Positions 16,347 through 24,789 of a stretch of DNA of 64,000 bases are shown here, piece after piece (the stretch's first letter is position 1; every line of letters begins with the position of its first letter). The translations under genes and the position numbers were made by a program. The notes beneath the pieces are model-generated. The model saw only the letters and a list, made by a program, of their open reading frames with translations. It did not search any database and was not told the origin of the DNA. The DNA is from Magnetospirillum sp. ME-1 (GTDB lineage: Bacteria > Pseudomonadota > Alphaproteobacteria > Rhodospirillales > Magnetospirillaceae): contig NZ_CP015848.1 of the NCBI RefSeq assembly GCF_002105535.1, forward strand, positions 3,266,926-3,330,925, in the 5' to 3' direction.

Positions 16347-17348
16347 TTAGGCCAGCATGCGGGCCGGCCCCTCGGGCAGGTCCGCGCCGAAGCAGCGCTG
16401 GTAGTACTCGGCCAGGATGGGCCGTTCCACCTCGTCGCACTTGTTGAGGAAGGTCACGCGGAAGGCGTAGCCGTGGTCGGCGAAGATGCGGGTGTTCTCG
16501 GCCCAGGTGATCACCGTGCGCGGGCTCATCACCGTCGAGATGTCGCCGTTCATGAAGCCCTGGCGGGTGAGGTCGGCCAGCATGACCATCTTGGACACCA
16601 CGTCGCGCCCTTCCGGCGTGTCGTATTCCTTGAGCTTGGCCACCACGATGGAGCATTCGTCGTCATGGGCCAGGTAGTTCAGCGTGGCGACGATGTTCCA
16701 GCGGTCCATCTGGCCCTGGTTGATCTGCTGGGTGCCGTGGTAGAGCCCCGTGGTGTCGCCCAGGCCCACCGTGTTGGCGGTGGCGAACAGGCGGAAGGCG
16801 GCGTGCGGCCGGATCACCCGGTTCTGGTCGAGAAGGGTCAGGCGGCCCTCCACCTCGAGGACGCGCTGGATCACGAACATCACGTCGGGGCGGCCGGCAT
16901 CGTACTCGTCGAACACCAGGGCGCAGGGGTGCTGCAGCGCCCAGGGCAGCATGCCTTCGCGGAACTCGGTGATCTGCTTGCCGTCCTTGACCACGATGGC
17001 GTCCTTGCCGATCAGGTCGATGCGGCTGACATGGCTGTCCAGGTTGACGCGGATGCACGGCCAGTTGAGCCTTGCGGCCACCTGCTCGATATGGGTGGAC
17101 TTGCCGGTGCCGTGATAGCCCTGGACCATGACGCGGCGGTTATAGGCGAAGCCCGCCAGGATGGCCTTGGTGGTGTCGGGATCGAAGCGGTAGGCCGGGT
17201 CCACGTCGGGCACGTGCTCGCTGCCCACCGAGAAGGCGGGGACCATCATGTCGATGTCGATGCCGAACACCTCGCGGGCGGACACCTGGGTATCGGGCAT
17301 GGCGAGGGGATGGTCGGAGGCAAGCGGGCTTTGCGTCTTGGAGGTCAT
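16347..17348 (-). CDS. cobS: Cobaltochelatase subunit CobS
   Basis: MoxR-type AAA+ ATPase that drives cobalt insertion together with CobT and CobN. The 333-residue protein shows Walker [11 protein letters not shown], Walker [11 protein letters not shown], sensor 1 in [11 protein letters not shown], and the downstream arginine region [13 protein letters not shown]. Length and motifs agree with the family. ATG 17348 has AAGGA upstream. It is the first of the tightly packed cobS-cobT-kinase run and lies 25 bases after the J-domain gene on the same strand, an order conserved in many alphaproteobacteria. Confidence 0.95.
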   Translation of the reverse strand: MTSKTQSPLASDHPLAMPDTQVSAREVFGIDIDMMVPAFSVGSEHVPDVDPAYRFDPDTTKAILAGFAYNRRVMVQGYHGTGKSTHIEQVAARLNWPCIRVNLDSHVSRIDLIGKDAIVVKDGKQITEFREGMLPWALQHPCALVFDEYDAGRPDVMFVIQRVLEVEGRLTLLDQNRVIRPHAAFRLFATANTVGLGDTTGLYHGTQQINQGQMDRWNIVATLNYLAHDDECSIVVAKLKEYDTPEGRDVVSKMVMLADLTRQGFMNGDISTVMSPRTVITWAENTRIFADHGYAFRVTFLNKCDEVERPILAEYYQRCFGADLPEGPARMLA

Positions 17349-17373
17349 ACTCTCGTCCTTGGGGGGCTGCTGC

Positions 17374-17958
17374 TTACAGGCTCAGGCTGAGCTTTAAGGT
17401 GTTGTAGGCGTGGTTGATGCGCTTGAAGCGCTCCTCGGAGTCCTTGTCGCCGTTGTTGGCGTCCGGGTGGTGCTGCTTGACCAGCTCCTTGTAGCGGGTC
17501 TTCAGCGTCTCGGCGGTGAGCGGCGGGGTGAGTTCGAGGACCGCCATGGCCTCTTCCTCCGGGGTGGGCACGCGGGCCTTGGGCCGCGCCTCCTCGGTGG
17601 CGGCATCCTCGAACACCTCGAAGGGGTCGTGGACGGTATAGGCGAACTTGCGCTTGGCGCCCTGGATGCCCAGCGGCCAGGTGGGGCGCTGCCAGGTGGT
17701 GTCTTTGCGGAGCTCGGCCTCGATCTCCTCGGCGCCCATGCCGGCATAGTAGTTCCAGGCGGAGTTGTACTCGCGCACATGCTCCAGGCAGAACCAGTAG
17801 TAATCGGTCAGCCGGTCGCGGGCCTGGGGGGCGCGGTATTCAGCTTCCAGCGCGCAGCCGGGATGGTCGCAGCGGCGGGTGGCCGGTTGCGCCGGAGTGG
17901 GGCCGAAGGCCGGCCGCCAGGATCTGCGGGCGTTGGTCGCTTTCATGGCAAGGCTCAT
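17374..17958 (-). CDS. J-domain (DnaJ-like) protein
   Basis: A 194-residue co-chaperone-like protein with its J domain at the C-terminus (about 130-190), including the HPD tripeptide in [13 protein letters not shown] and [11 protein letters not shown]. The N-terminal half has C..C-type residues ([27 protein letters not shown]) that may bind a metal. This architecture is typical of the J-domain protein between bolA and cobS in alphaproteobacteria. Start chosen at ATG 17958; ATG 17946 is equally possible. It is divergent from bolA. Confidence 0.88.
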   Translation of the reverse strand: MSLAMKATNARRSWRPAFGPTPAQPATRRCDHPGCALEAEYRAPQARDRLTDYYWFCLEHVREYNSAWNYYAGMGAEEIEAELRKDTTWQRPTWPLGIQGAKRKFAYTVHDPFEVFEDAATEEARPKARVPTPEEEAMAVLELTPPLTAETLKTRYKELVKQHHPDANNGDKDSEERFKRINHAYNTLKLSLSL

Positions 17959-18083
17959 AATGGAGGCTCGAAAGCGCCAAGGCAAGGCACGAGGGCAAAT
18001 TGCCCCCTTGCCGAACGGCCTCTTGACGGCGGGGGGCAATGGCCCCAATTGGGGAGGGTTCAATCAGGCGAAAGGGCCAGGCT

Positions 18084-18365
18084 ATGCAGGTGACACCGGT
18101 GATGCGCAAGAAGCTCGAGGACGGGCTGGCTCCGTCGCGTCTGGACATCATCGACGAATCCCACCGCCACGCGGGGCATGCCGGGCACAATCCCCAGGGC
18201 GAAAGCCATTTCCGTCTGGAAATCGTCTCCGAGGCCTTCGTGGGGAAAAGCCGGGTGGAGCGTCACCGCATGGTCAACGCCCTGCTGGCCGAGGAACTGG
18301 CCGGCCGGGTGCATGCCCTGGCGCTGACCACGCTCACCAGGGACGAGGAAGCCCGGCGGCTGTAG
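18084..18365 (+). CDS. bolA: BolA family protein
   Basis: A 93-residue BolA-type protein, probably working with a monothiol glutaredoxin in iron-sulfur or redox regulation. The class II KH-like fold is visible: MRKKLEDGLAPSRLDIIDES, the family histidine region GESHFRLEIVSEAF, then RVERHRMVNALLAEEL and the HALALTTLT strand. ATG 18084 has AAAGGG upstream; the earlier ATG at 18039 adds unconserved sequence. It is divergent from the J-domain gene. An intergenic repeat follows. Confidence 0.92.
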   Translation: MQVTPVMRKKLEDGLAPSRLDIIDESHRHAGHAGHNPQGESHFRLEIVSEAFVGKSRVERHRMVNALLAEELAGRVHALALTTLTRDEEARRL

Positions 18366-18397
18366 GGGGGGCAATGTCCGAGCCCCGCAAACGGTTT

Positions 18398-18504
18398 TGT
18401 CATCCCGAGGCGCAAGCCGAGGGATCTCCGTCTGGACCACTGGTGCCGGTTCTGAAAAGCCGTTCCAGGATGAGATCCCTCCACCCAAGGGCGTCGGGAT
18501 GACA
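18398..18504. repeat. Dispersed palindromic repeat, family A copy 1
   Basis: A 107-base element with inverted ends TGTCATCCCGA (18398) and TCGGGATGACA (18504), and a second inner inverted pair around GAGGGATCTCC and GAGATCCCTCC. The core GTGCCGGTTCTGAAAAGCC is nearly identical in the copy at 56285-56389. It lies between bolA and the convergent TPR gene, and is probably a MITE or REP-like non-autonomous element. Confidence 0.85.
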
Positions 18505-18514
18505 GGATGGAAGA

Positions 18515-19267
18515 TCACTTCACCTTGACGTCCATCATCTCCAGGTTCCGGCGCGCCGTGTCGGCGGCGGAGCTTTCGGGCGCGGCGGCGATGGCCTTCA
18601 TCCAGTCCTCGCGCGCGCCGGCTTGGTTGTCCTCCAGGCGGCGGATGATGCCGCGCTCCAACAGGGCGTCGGGAAAGGCCGGGTCCAGCACCAGGGCGCG
18701 GGCCAGGTCGTCCTTGGCCAGTTCCAGCCTGTCCAGGTAGCGGTAGGCCACGGCGCGCAGCACCATGGCCTCGATGCGGTTGGGCTGGGCCTTGAGCAAG
18801 GAGGTCAGCACGTCCACCACTTCGGCGTAATGGTTGGCCGAAGCCAGGGTCACCGCCTTGTCCAGCATCAGTTCGGGGTGGCCGGGCACCAGCTTCAGGG
18901 CGGTGTCCTGGGCGGCCAGGGCTTGCTGGGGTTTGCCGGCCAGCAGCCAGGCCTGCCCGGCCTGGGCCAGCATCTCGGCGCGCATGATCTCCTCGCGCCG
19001 GCTGGACGAGGCCAGGGCTTCCAGGCGCTTGGCCGCCTCCTCGTATTTGCCCAGCCCGATCAGGGCGACCGCCGCGCAATGGCGCGCCGGCTCGCCGCCG
19101 CCCAGCGACGCCCAGGCCAGCGCCTCCTCCCAGCCTTCCTCGGGCTTGGCGCGGGCCAGGTTCAGGCAGGTGCGGTATTCCATCTTGGAATCGATGGCCT
19201 GGGCCGGGGCGGAGGCGGGCAGCCACAGCAGCGGCAGGATCAGCAGGGGGATGGCGTATGGTCTCAT
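18515..19267 (-). CDS. Exported tetratricopeptide-repeat protein
   Basis: A 250-residue protein with a Sec signal peptide (MRPYAIPLLILPLLWLPASA, cleavage likely after APA or AQA) and about five TPR units between residues 60 and 240 (for example AWLLAGKPQQALAAQDTALK, and AVAYRYLDRLELAKDDLARA). It is probably periplasmic and a scaffold for protein interaction; no specific role is visible. ATG 19267 starts the signal peptide; longer starts are unconserved. It is divergent from the epimerase gene, with 46 bases between starts. Confidence 0.82.
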   Translation of the reverse strand: MRPYAIPLLILPLLWLPASAPAQAIDSKMEYRTCLNLARAKPEEGWEEALAWASLGGGEPARHCAAVALIGLGKYEEAAKRLEALASSSRREEIMRAEMLAQAGQAWLLAGKPQQALAAQDTALKLVPGHPELMLDKAVTLASANHYAEVVDVLTSLLKAQPNRIEAMVLRAVAYRYLDRLELAKDDLARALVLDPAFPDALLERGIIRRLEDNQAGAREDWMKAIAAAPESSAADTARRNLEMMDVKVK

Positions 19268-19313
19268 GGGGCGGTAGTCTCGCCGATTGTGCGCATGGTG
19301 CAAGGGAAGAGAG

Positions 19314-20144
19314 ATGGCCAAGCGATTTTTCCTGTTCGGGCTGGGCTTTTCCGGCCGGGTGATCGCCCGCCGGCTGGTCGAGGCGGGGTGGGAGGTCTGC
19401 GGCACCACGCGCTCGGGCGAGGCGGTGGACTGCCCCGGCGTGCGGATCCTGCCCTTCGACCGCGAGCATCCGCTGCCGCCCAATTGCCTGGACGGATTTG
19501 ACGCGGTGCTGTGCTCGGTGCCGCCCGATGGCGACGGCGACCCGGTGCTCGACCGGATGGAAGGGGCCGTCCGGGCGGCCGCGCCCGCCTGGATCGGCTA
19601 TCTGTCCACCACCGGGGTCTACGGCGATCACGGCGGCGCCCTGGTGGACGAGGACACGCCGCCCACTCCCGGCCTCGACCGCTCGCGCCGGCGGCTGGCC
19701 GCCGAGACGCGCTGGCGGGGGCTGGGCGCCCACATCTTCCGGCTGGCGGGGATCTACGGCCCCGGCCGCTCGGCGGTGGACAGCGTGCGCGCCGGCCAGG
19801 CCCGCCGGGTGGTCAAGCCCGGCCAGGTGTTCAGCCGCATCCATGTGGAGGATATCGCCGCCGCGGTATCGGCCTCGCTGGCCAATCCCCATCCCGGCGC
19901 CATCTACAATCTGTGCGACGACGACGCGGCGCCGCCCCAGGACGTCATCGCCCATGCCTGCGCCCTGCTCGGCGTGGAGCCGCCGCCGGAAATTCCCTGG
20001 GAGGAGGCGCGGGCGACCCTGTCGCCCATGGCGCTCAGCTTCTATGCCGACAACAAGCGGGTGGATAACGGGCGGATGAAGCGGGAGTTGGGCGTTCGCC
20101 TGCGCTACCCCACCTACCGCGAGGGGCTGCGGAGCTGCCTGTGA
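19314..20144 (+). CDS. NAD-dependent epimerase/dehydratase-like protein (YeeZ-like SDR)
   Basis: A 276-residue Rossmann-fold protein of the extended SDR type, resembling YeeZ/YbjT-like proteins of unknown substrate. The cofactor motif is unusual: LFGLGFSGRVIARRL at residues 6-20 replaces the GxxGxxG of typical SDRs. LSTTGVYGDHGG supplies the tyrosine region, and the later FRLAGIYGPGRS and SRIHVEDIAAA are typical. ATG 19314 follows AAGGGAAGAGAG. It is divergent from the TPR gene and not in an evident operon. Confidence 0.8.
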   Translation: MAKRFFLFGLGFSGRVIARRLVEAGWEVCGTTRSGEAVDCPGVRILPFDREHPLPPNCLDGFDAVLCSVPPDGDGDPVLDRMEGAVRAAAPAWIGYLSTTGVYGDHGGALVDEDTPPTPGLDRSRRRLAAETRWRGLGAHIFRLAGIYGPGRSAVDSVRAGQARRVVKPGQVFSRIHVEDIAAAVSASLANPHPGAIYNLCDDDAAPPQDVIAHACALLGVEPPPEIPWEEARATLSPMALSFYADNKRVDNGRMKRELGVRLRYPTYREGLRSCL

Positions 20145-20189
20145 TGCCAAATCCGGGGTATCGGCCCGGATTTGGCTTGGAGGCGAAGC

Positions 20190-20393
20190 CTATTTCGCCT
20201 TGTCGGCAGCCCCGGCGGCCGGAGCGGCCGCCACGGCCAGGGGCGATGCGGTGCGCACGGCCTTGGTCAGCGCCTTGCCGGCGGCGTAGGCGGGGTTGAT
20301 ATAGGGGCTGCGGCCATCGGTGACGCGCACCGGCTCCAGTCCCATGCCCTTGAGGCAGTCGTAGATTTCGCGAAGTTCCGCGGGTCCAAGCAT
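20190..20393 (-). CDS. 67-residue hypothetical protein
   Basis: Not recognised. A small protein starting MLGPAELREIYDCLKGMGLE, with a helix followed by a short PVRVTDGRSPYINPAYAAG segment and an alanine-rich tail. GAGGA lies seven bases before ATG 20393. The codon use and the good ribosome-binding site suggest it is real, but the low-complexity C-terminus gives little to work with. It is followed at its 3' end by the convergent epimerase gene. Confidence 0.5.
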   Translation of the reverse strand: MLGPAELREIYDCLKGMGLEPVRVTDGRSPYINPAYAAGKALTKAVRTASPLAVAAAPAAGAADKAK

Positions 20394-20718
20394 TCCAAAT
20401 CCTCGCCCAATTCCTTAGGTGCAGGCATCCCCTCGACAAACAGTCTGCACCGAATCGGGGGCGGAATGCGACAGGTTTTTGTGCGATGCAGCATAAATGC
20501 GGTTACCACTTACTTGCGTAAGCGGGGCATTGCGCGCAACAAAATTTCGGGTGGGGTGAAAAAAGTGGCGGGACCCGGCTCATCACCGTGTCCCGCCCAA
20601 TCTCAGGGAGACAAAGCAGTAATGAGCATTGTGGTACCAGAATGCCGGATTCGAATCAAGCAAAATTCCTCGAGATCGTACCAGGCCCTCCGTATGGGGG
20701 AGGGCCTGGCTTTACGAC
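20394..20718. other. 325-base gap with hairpins; possible small gene
   Basis: No confident gene. It contains an eight-base stem GGCGGGAC/GTCCCGCC at 20567-20597, and a stretch near 20490-20560 that is lower in GC than its surroundings, possibly a promoter region for the 67-residue gene. A short reading frame starting at ATG 20622 with AGGGAGA upstream (50 residues, ending at 20774) runs antisense into the cold-shock gene; its C-terminus looks like a shadow, so it is doubtful. Confidence 0.5.
20681..20709 (-). terminator. Stem-loop after the cold-shock gene
   Basis: A perfect eleven-base stem CCAGGCCCTCC/GGAGGGCCTGG with a seven-base loop, ten bases beyond the stop of the leftward cold-shock gene. 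On the minus strand no T tract follows, so it may be a weak terminator or a 3'-end stabilising hairpin. Confidence 0.5.
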
Positions 20719-21321
20719 CTAGAGGATCGCGACCGTATCCGCCTGCGGGCCCTTCAGCCCCAGGGTGGTGGTGACGCGAACGCGCTGACCGGATTCCAGG
20801 GTCTTGATCCCGGAGCGCTCCAGCGCCTTCACGTGAACGAACACGTCCTTGCCGCCCTCGTCGCAGGCGACGAAGCCGAAGCCCTTCTCGGCCGAGAAGA
20901 ACTTGACCACGCCTTCGACGGTCTGGGTCGGGCCGCGCTCTTCCCGGCGCGGGGCGCGCGGGGTGGCGGTGGTGCTGTCCACTTCATGGACCATCACCAC
21001 CTGCGGGCCGCGCTGGCCGGCGCCCAGGTCCACCACCAGGGTGGCGCCTTCGGCGACCTGGGTCAGGCCGGCGCGCTCGAGGGCGGAAATGTGCAGGAAG
21101 GCGTCCGGGCTGCCGTCGGAGGGGGCGACGAAGCCGAAGCCCTTGGAGGCATTGAACCACTTCACAGTGGCGGTGACGTTCGCCTGACTGACCATCTGAC
21201 GGTCAAAAGAGCTCGGTGCCATCGGCCGCGACGGGCGCGGATCGAAAGCCGGTTCGCCAAAGTCGTCCCGACGACCGCGACCGCGCTCGCCCCTGCCATG
21301 ATTATCTCGGTTCCATGCCAT
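20719..21321 (-). CDS. Two-domain cold-shock protein
   Basis: A 200-residue protein with two cold-shock domains, at about residues 50-113 (VKWFNASKGFGFVAPSDG) and 133-199 (VKFFSAEKGFGFVACDEG). Each has RNP1-like KGFGFV and RNP2-like FLHISAL or VFVHVKAL motifs for single-stranded nucleic acid binding. The N-terminal 45 residues are arginine- and glycine-rich. Tandem-domain Csp proteins of this length are typical of alphaproteobacteria and act as RNA chaperones. ATG 21321 has only GAGAA as a weak ribosome-binding site. It is a single gene, with a stem-loop at its 3' end. Confidence 0.93.
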   Translation of the reverse strand: MAWNRDNHGRGERGRGRRDDFGEPAFDPRPSRPMAPSSFDRQMVSQANVTATVKWFNASKGFGFVAPSDGSPDAFLHISALERAGLTQVAEGATLVVDLGAGQRGPQVVMVHEVDSTTATPRAPRREERGPTQTVEGVVKFFSAEKGFGFVACDEGGKDVFVHVKALERSGIKTLESGQRVRVTTTLGLKGPQADTVAIL

Positions 21322-21448
21322 GTGTCATTCTCGTCGTAAGTAAACAAAATCCCCCGCACCCACGCGAGGGCATTCCGCCCGGCTCGTGCGTGCCAAGGTC
21401 AGCCTGAACCTATATCATTACCTGAGAATCATGCCTCCGCATAGGGGC

Positions 21449-22171
21449 TTACGGGGCGTCTGCGGCCTCAGAATGAGCTTTTTTTCGTGCTGCACTGCGG
21501 TCGTCAGGCTGAAGCAGCCGGTACAACCCCATGGTCAGGCCGACCACGATGACGCCGGAAAAGGCGACGTCGGAAACGAAATGCCCGCCTTGGGCGATGC
21601 GCACCAATCCCATGGCGGCGCCGAAGGCGAAGGCGGCGGCCAGGGCGGCCGGGCGGCGGCGGCGAGGGGCCAGCAGGGCCAGCGATACCGTCCAGAAGCC
21701 CAGAGCCGCATGGCCGGACGGGAACGAGCAATTGTCCGGGCACTGGTCCGACATGACCAGGGCCGGCGTGAACTGCCGGTCCGGCTGGTGTCCGGCATTG
21801 AACTGGGCGATGGTCGAGGGCCGCGCCCGTCCCCAATTGTCCTTGAGGATCAGGTTGACCACCAGGCCGGGGCCGAGCGCCAGGGACCCCACCACCAGCA
21901 GCGCCATGGCCGGGCGGATGCCGGCCACGGGACGCTTGAGGATGGCGGCGGCGGTTCCCGCCAGGCCGATCAGGCCTGCGGTGGCGAACAGGAAGAGGGG
22001 CAGCGTCTTGCGGGCGAATTCCCCCAGGGGATGAACCCGGAAGGGAAAGCTGCGGCTCGCCGGGTCGAAGAACAGGGACGAGACGGCGATGTCGATGCCC
22101 GGAAACAGCACCAGGGGCACCAGGGCGGCAATCGCCCAGCCCCAGGGATTGCGCAACAGGCCAGGCGCCAT
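21449..22171 (-). CDS. PAP2-family membrane phosphatase
   Basis: A 240-residue type 2 phosphatidic acid phosphatase. The signature is complete: KDNWGRARP, CSFPSGHAALG and RIAQGGHFVSDV, with five or six membrane segments around it. Substrates in this family include undecaprenyl pyrophosphate, phosphatidylglycerol phosphate and lipid A 1-phosphate (LpxE). ATG 22171 overlaps the lptG stop by one base, so co-expression with the LPS exporter suggests a lipid A or undecaprenyl substrate; this is an inference. Confidence 0.87.
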   Translation of the reverse strand: MAPGLLRNPWGWAIAALVPLVLFPGIDIAVSSLFFDPASRSFPFRVHPLGEFARKTLPLFLFATAGLIGLAGTAAAILKRPVAGIRPAMALLVVGSLALGPGLVVNLILKDNWGRARPSTIAQFNAGHQPDRQFTPALVMSDQCPDNCSFPSGHAALGFWTVSLALLAPRRRRPAALAAAFAFGAAMGLVRIAQGGHFVSDVAFSGVIVVGLTMGLYRLLQPDDRSAARKKAHSEAADAP

Positions 22172-23274
22172 CAGCCGTCCTCGAGATGGAACAGTCCCGA
22201 CAATCCGATCAGGCCGGCGAACAGGGGCGGGGTCCAGGCCGCCAGCGTCTGCGGCAGGGTGGCCGACAGGCCCAGGGCGTAGATCACCTTGGAGAAGAAG
22301 TAGACGGCGAATCCAGCGGCCACGCCGCCGCCGATGCGGGCCAGCAATCCGCCCGACCTCGTGTTGGGGCGCAGCGAGAAGACGGCGGCCATCAGCACCA
22401 TGCCGCAATACAGCACCGGCGAGGCCAGCAGCGACTGCATGTACAGGCGATGCTTGTTGGCGGTGAAGCCGGCCCGCTCGAAAAAGCGGATGAATCCCGG
22501 CAATTGCCAGAAAGACAGGGTTTCGGGTGCTGCGAAATTGTCGTGGATGCGCGACAGCGTCAGCTGGGTGGGGATGCGCATCTGCTCCAGGAAGACCGAG
22601 GGCTTGCCGCCTTCCATCACCCAGGCGCGCCGCACTTCGAAGGTGCCGTCGATCAGCGAGGCGCTCTCGGCGGCGATGCGCTGGTGGAAGTGGTCGGGGC
22701 GGTCGTACAGGAAGAACTGGGCGTCCCTGATGTGCAGGACCAGACCTTCCTGGCGCACGGATTCGGAATAGACCACCATCTCGCCGTCGTTATGGGGCTC
22801 GCGCAGCCACAGCCCGCCCTCGGACAGGTCGAAGGCGCTGGGCTTGTTGCTCAGCAACTCGTCCTGCAGCCGCTCGTAGCGGCCGTACATGGCTGCCGCC
22901 ATGGGGTTGAAGGCGGTGATCTCGAACACGCCGAACACCCCGGCCACGAACAGCACCGGGGTGATGAACTGCCAGACCGAGATGCCGGCGGCGCGGGCCA
23001 CCACCAGTTCATGGGTGCGGGTCAGGCGCCAGAAGCACACCATGGCGCCGATCATCACCGCGAAGGGCAGCACCGTGTGCAGCATCTGCGGCAGCTTGAA
23101 GAACGCCATCAGCATGATGGGGGCGATGCCCAGGTCGGGACGGGCGGCGGCCCGGCGGATCAGCTCGATGACGTCGAACAGCAGGATGATCCCTAAAATC
23201 ACCAGCAGCACCGTGGCGAAGGCCGAGGCGAACTGACGCCCGATATAGCCGCTCATGATGGGGGAAAGACGCAT
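22171..23274 (-). CDS. lptG: LPS export permease LptG (YjgQ family)
   Basis: A permease subunit of the LptB2FG ABC transporter that extracts lipopolysaccharide from the inner membrane. The 367-residue protein has three N-terminal membrane segments (ATVLLVILGIILLFDV, LPQMLHTVLPFAVMIGAMV, ITPVLFVAGVFGVFEI), a periplasmic jellyroll (about 135-270) and three C-terminal segments. LptF and LptG are alike; LptG is preferred from its C-terminus. It is not next to lptF here. ATG 23274 is used; ATG 23256 is possible, and neither has a strong ribosome-binding site. The PAP2 gene is coupled downstream. The adenosyltransferase gene is divergent. Confidence 0.85.
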   Translation of the reverse strand: MRLSPIMSGYIGRQFASAFATVLLVILGIILLFDVIELIRRAAARPDLGIAPIMLMAFFKLPQMLHTVLPFAVMIGAMVCFWRLTRTHELVVARAAGISVWQFITPVLFVAGVFGVFEITAFNPMAAAMYGRYERLQDELLSNKPSAFDLSEGGLWLREPHNDGEMVVYSESVRQEGLVLHIRDAQFFLYDRPDHFHQRIAAESASLIDGTFEVRRAWVMEGGKPSVFLEQMRIPTQLTLSRIHDNFAAPETLSFWQLPGFIRFFERAGFTANKHRLYMQSLLASPVLYCGMVLMAAVFSLRPNTRSGGLLARIGGGVAAGFAVYFFSKVIYALGLSATLPQTLAAWTPPLFAGLIGLSGLFHLEDG

Positions 23275-23374
23275 GGTGCCCGAAATTCGCTGCCGTTCGA
23301 TGAAAGCGGAGTATAGAGGTTTCCCGTCTCCCCGTGTCATAAACCTTTTCGACTGACAGCAAGGAAACGAGGCG

Positions 23375-23941
23375 ATGGTCACGCTGACGCGCATCTATAC
23401 CCGGACGGGCGACAAGGGCAAGACCTCTCTGGGCGATGGCACCAGGGTGGGAAAGCATGACCTCCGGGTCGAGGCCTACGGCACCGTGGACGAGGCCAAT
23501 GCGGTGATCGGGCTGGCCCGCCTGCATGCCGGTGCCGACATGATGGGGCTTCTGGAACTGCTGCAGAACGATCTGTTCGACCTGGGGGCCGATCTGTGCA
23601 CGCCTGCTGGCGCCGACGAGGCCGCCGGTTCCCGCCTGCGCATCGTCCAGTCCCAGGTGGACCGGCTGGAGGCAGAGATCGACGCGGCCAACGAGAAGCT
23701 GGCGCCGCTCACCTCCTTCATTTTGCCCGCCGGCTCCGCCCTGGCCGCCCATCTGCATCACGCCCGCACCGTGGTGCGCCGGGCCGAGCGCCTGATGGTC
23801 GCCCTGGCCGAGGTCGAGGCGGTCAATCCCGCCGCCATCATCTACGCCAACCGGCTTTCCGATCTGCTGTTCGTCCTGGCCCGTCTGGCCAACGGCAACG
23901 GTGCCGCCGACGTGCTGTGGGTGCCGGGGGGTGCGCGTTGA
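23375..23941 (+). CDS. Cob(I)alamin adenosyltransferase, PduO type
   Basis: Transfers the adenosyl group of ATP to cob(I)alamin to make coenzyme B12. The 188-residue protein begins with the ATP-binding RIYTRTGDKGKTSLGDGTRV and has the helical-bundle residues VEAYGTVDEANAVIGLAR and the C-terminal NRLSDLLFVLAR typical of PduO/MMAB. Adenosylcobalamin would serve methylmalonyl-CoA mutase-type enzymes, consistent with the fatty-acid-related etf and hbd genes downstream. ATG 23375 follows AAGGAAACGAGG. Confidence 0.94.
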   Translation: MVTLTRIYTRTGDKGKTSLGDGTRVGKHDLRVEAYGTVDEANAVIGLARLHAGADMMGLLELLQNDLFDLGADLCTPAGADEAAGSRLRIVQSQVDRLEAEIDAANEKLAPLTSFILPAGSALAAHLHHARTVVRRAERLMVALAEVEAVNPAAIIYANRLSDLLFVLARLANGNGAADVLWVPGGAR

Positions 23942-24037
23942 CAACCCCAACCTCCCGTCATATTGTGCAATGCAATAGTAAATTCCGCCCGGCGATGCCG
24001 ATTTATGCGCACTCCGGATTAGAGGATTGAAAGACAA

Positions 24038-24787
24038 ATGAAAGTCCTGGTCGCGATCAAGCGGGTGATCGACTACAACGTCAAGATTCGCGTGAAGTCG
24101 GATGGTTCTGGGGTCGAGACCCAGAACGTGAAGTTCTCCATGAATCCGTTCGACGAGATCGCGGTGGAAGAGGCGGTTCGCCTCAAGGAAGCCGGCAAGG
24201 CCACCGAAGTTGTGGTGGTCTCCATCGGCCCGGCGGCGGCGTCGGAGACGCTGCGCACCGCGCTGGCCATGGGCGCCGATCGCGGCATCCTGGTGCAGAC
24301 GGACGACGAGGTGCAGCCCCTGGGCGTCGCCAAGGCCCTGAAGGCCCTGGTGGAGAAGGAGGCCCCCGGCCTGATCATCCTGGGCAAGCAGGCCATCGAC
24401 GACGATTCCAACCAGACCGGCCAGATGCTGGCCGCGCTGCTGGGCCGCCCCCAGGGCACCTTCGCCAGCAAGGTGGAGATCGGCTCGGATGCGGTCACCG
24501 TGACCCGCGAGATCGACGGCGGCCTGGAGACGGTGAGCCTCAAGCTGCCGGCGGTGGTGACCACCGACCTGCGCCTGAACGAGCCGCGCTACGCCTCGCT
24601 GCCCAACATCATGAAGGCCAAGAAGAAGCCCATCGACACGGTTTCGCCGGCCGATCTGGGCGTCGACATCGCCCCGCGCCTGGTCACCCTTTCGGTGGCC
24701 GAGCCGCCCAAGCGTTCCGCCGGCATCAAGGTGGCCGACGTGGCCGCCCTGGTGGACAAGCTCAAGAACGAAGCGAAGGTGATCTGA
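24038..24787 (+). CDS. etfB: Electron transfer flavoprotein beta subunit
   Basis: Smaller subunit of the heterodimeric flavoprotein that passes electrons from acyl-CoA dehydrogenases to ETF:ubiquinone oxidoreductase. The 249-residue protein is of normal length. It shows the N-terminal [34 protein letters not shown], the AMP-binding region [20 protein letters not shown] and the signature [21 protein letters not shown], given here in part. ATG 24038 is preceded by an AGAGGA-type site. etfA starts two bases after its stop. Confidence 0.97.
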   Translation: MKVLVAIKRVIDYNVKIRVKSDGSGVETQNVKFSMNPFDEIAVEEAVRLKEAGKATEVVVVSIGPAAASETLRTALAMGADRGILVQTDDEVQPLGVAKALKALVEKEAPGLIILGKQAIDDDSNQTGQMLAALLGRPQGTFASKVEIGSDAVTVTREIDGGLETVSLKLPAVVTTDLRLNEPRYASLPNIMKAKKKPIDTVSPADLGVDIAPRLVTLSVAEPPKRSAGIKVADVAALVDKLKNEAKVI

Positions 24788-24789
24788 TC

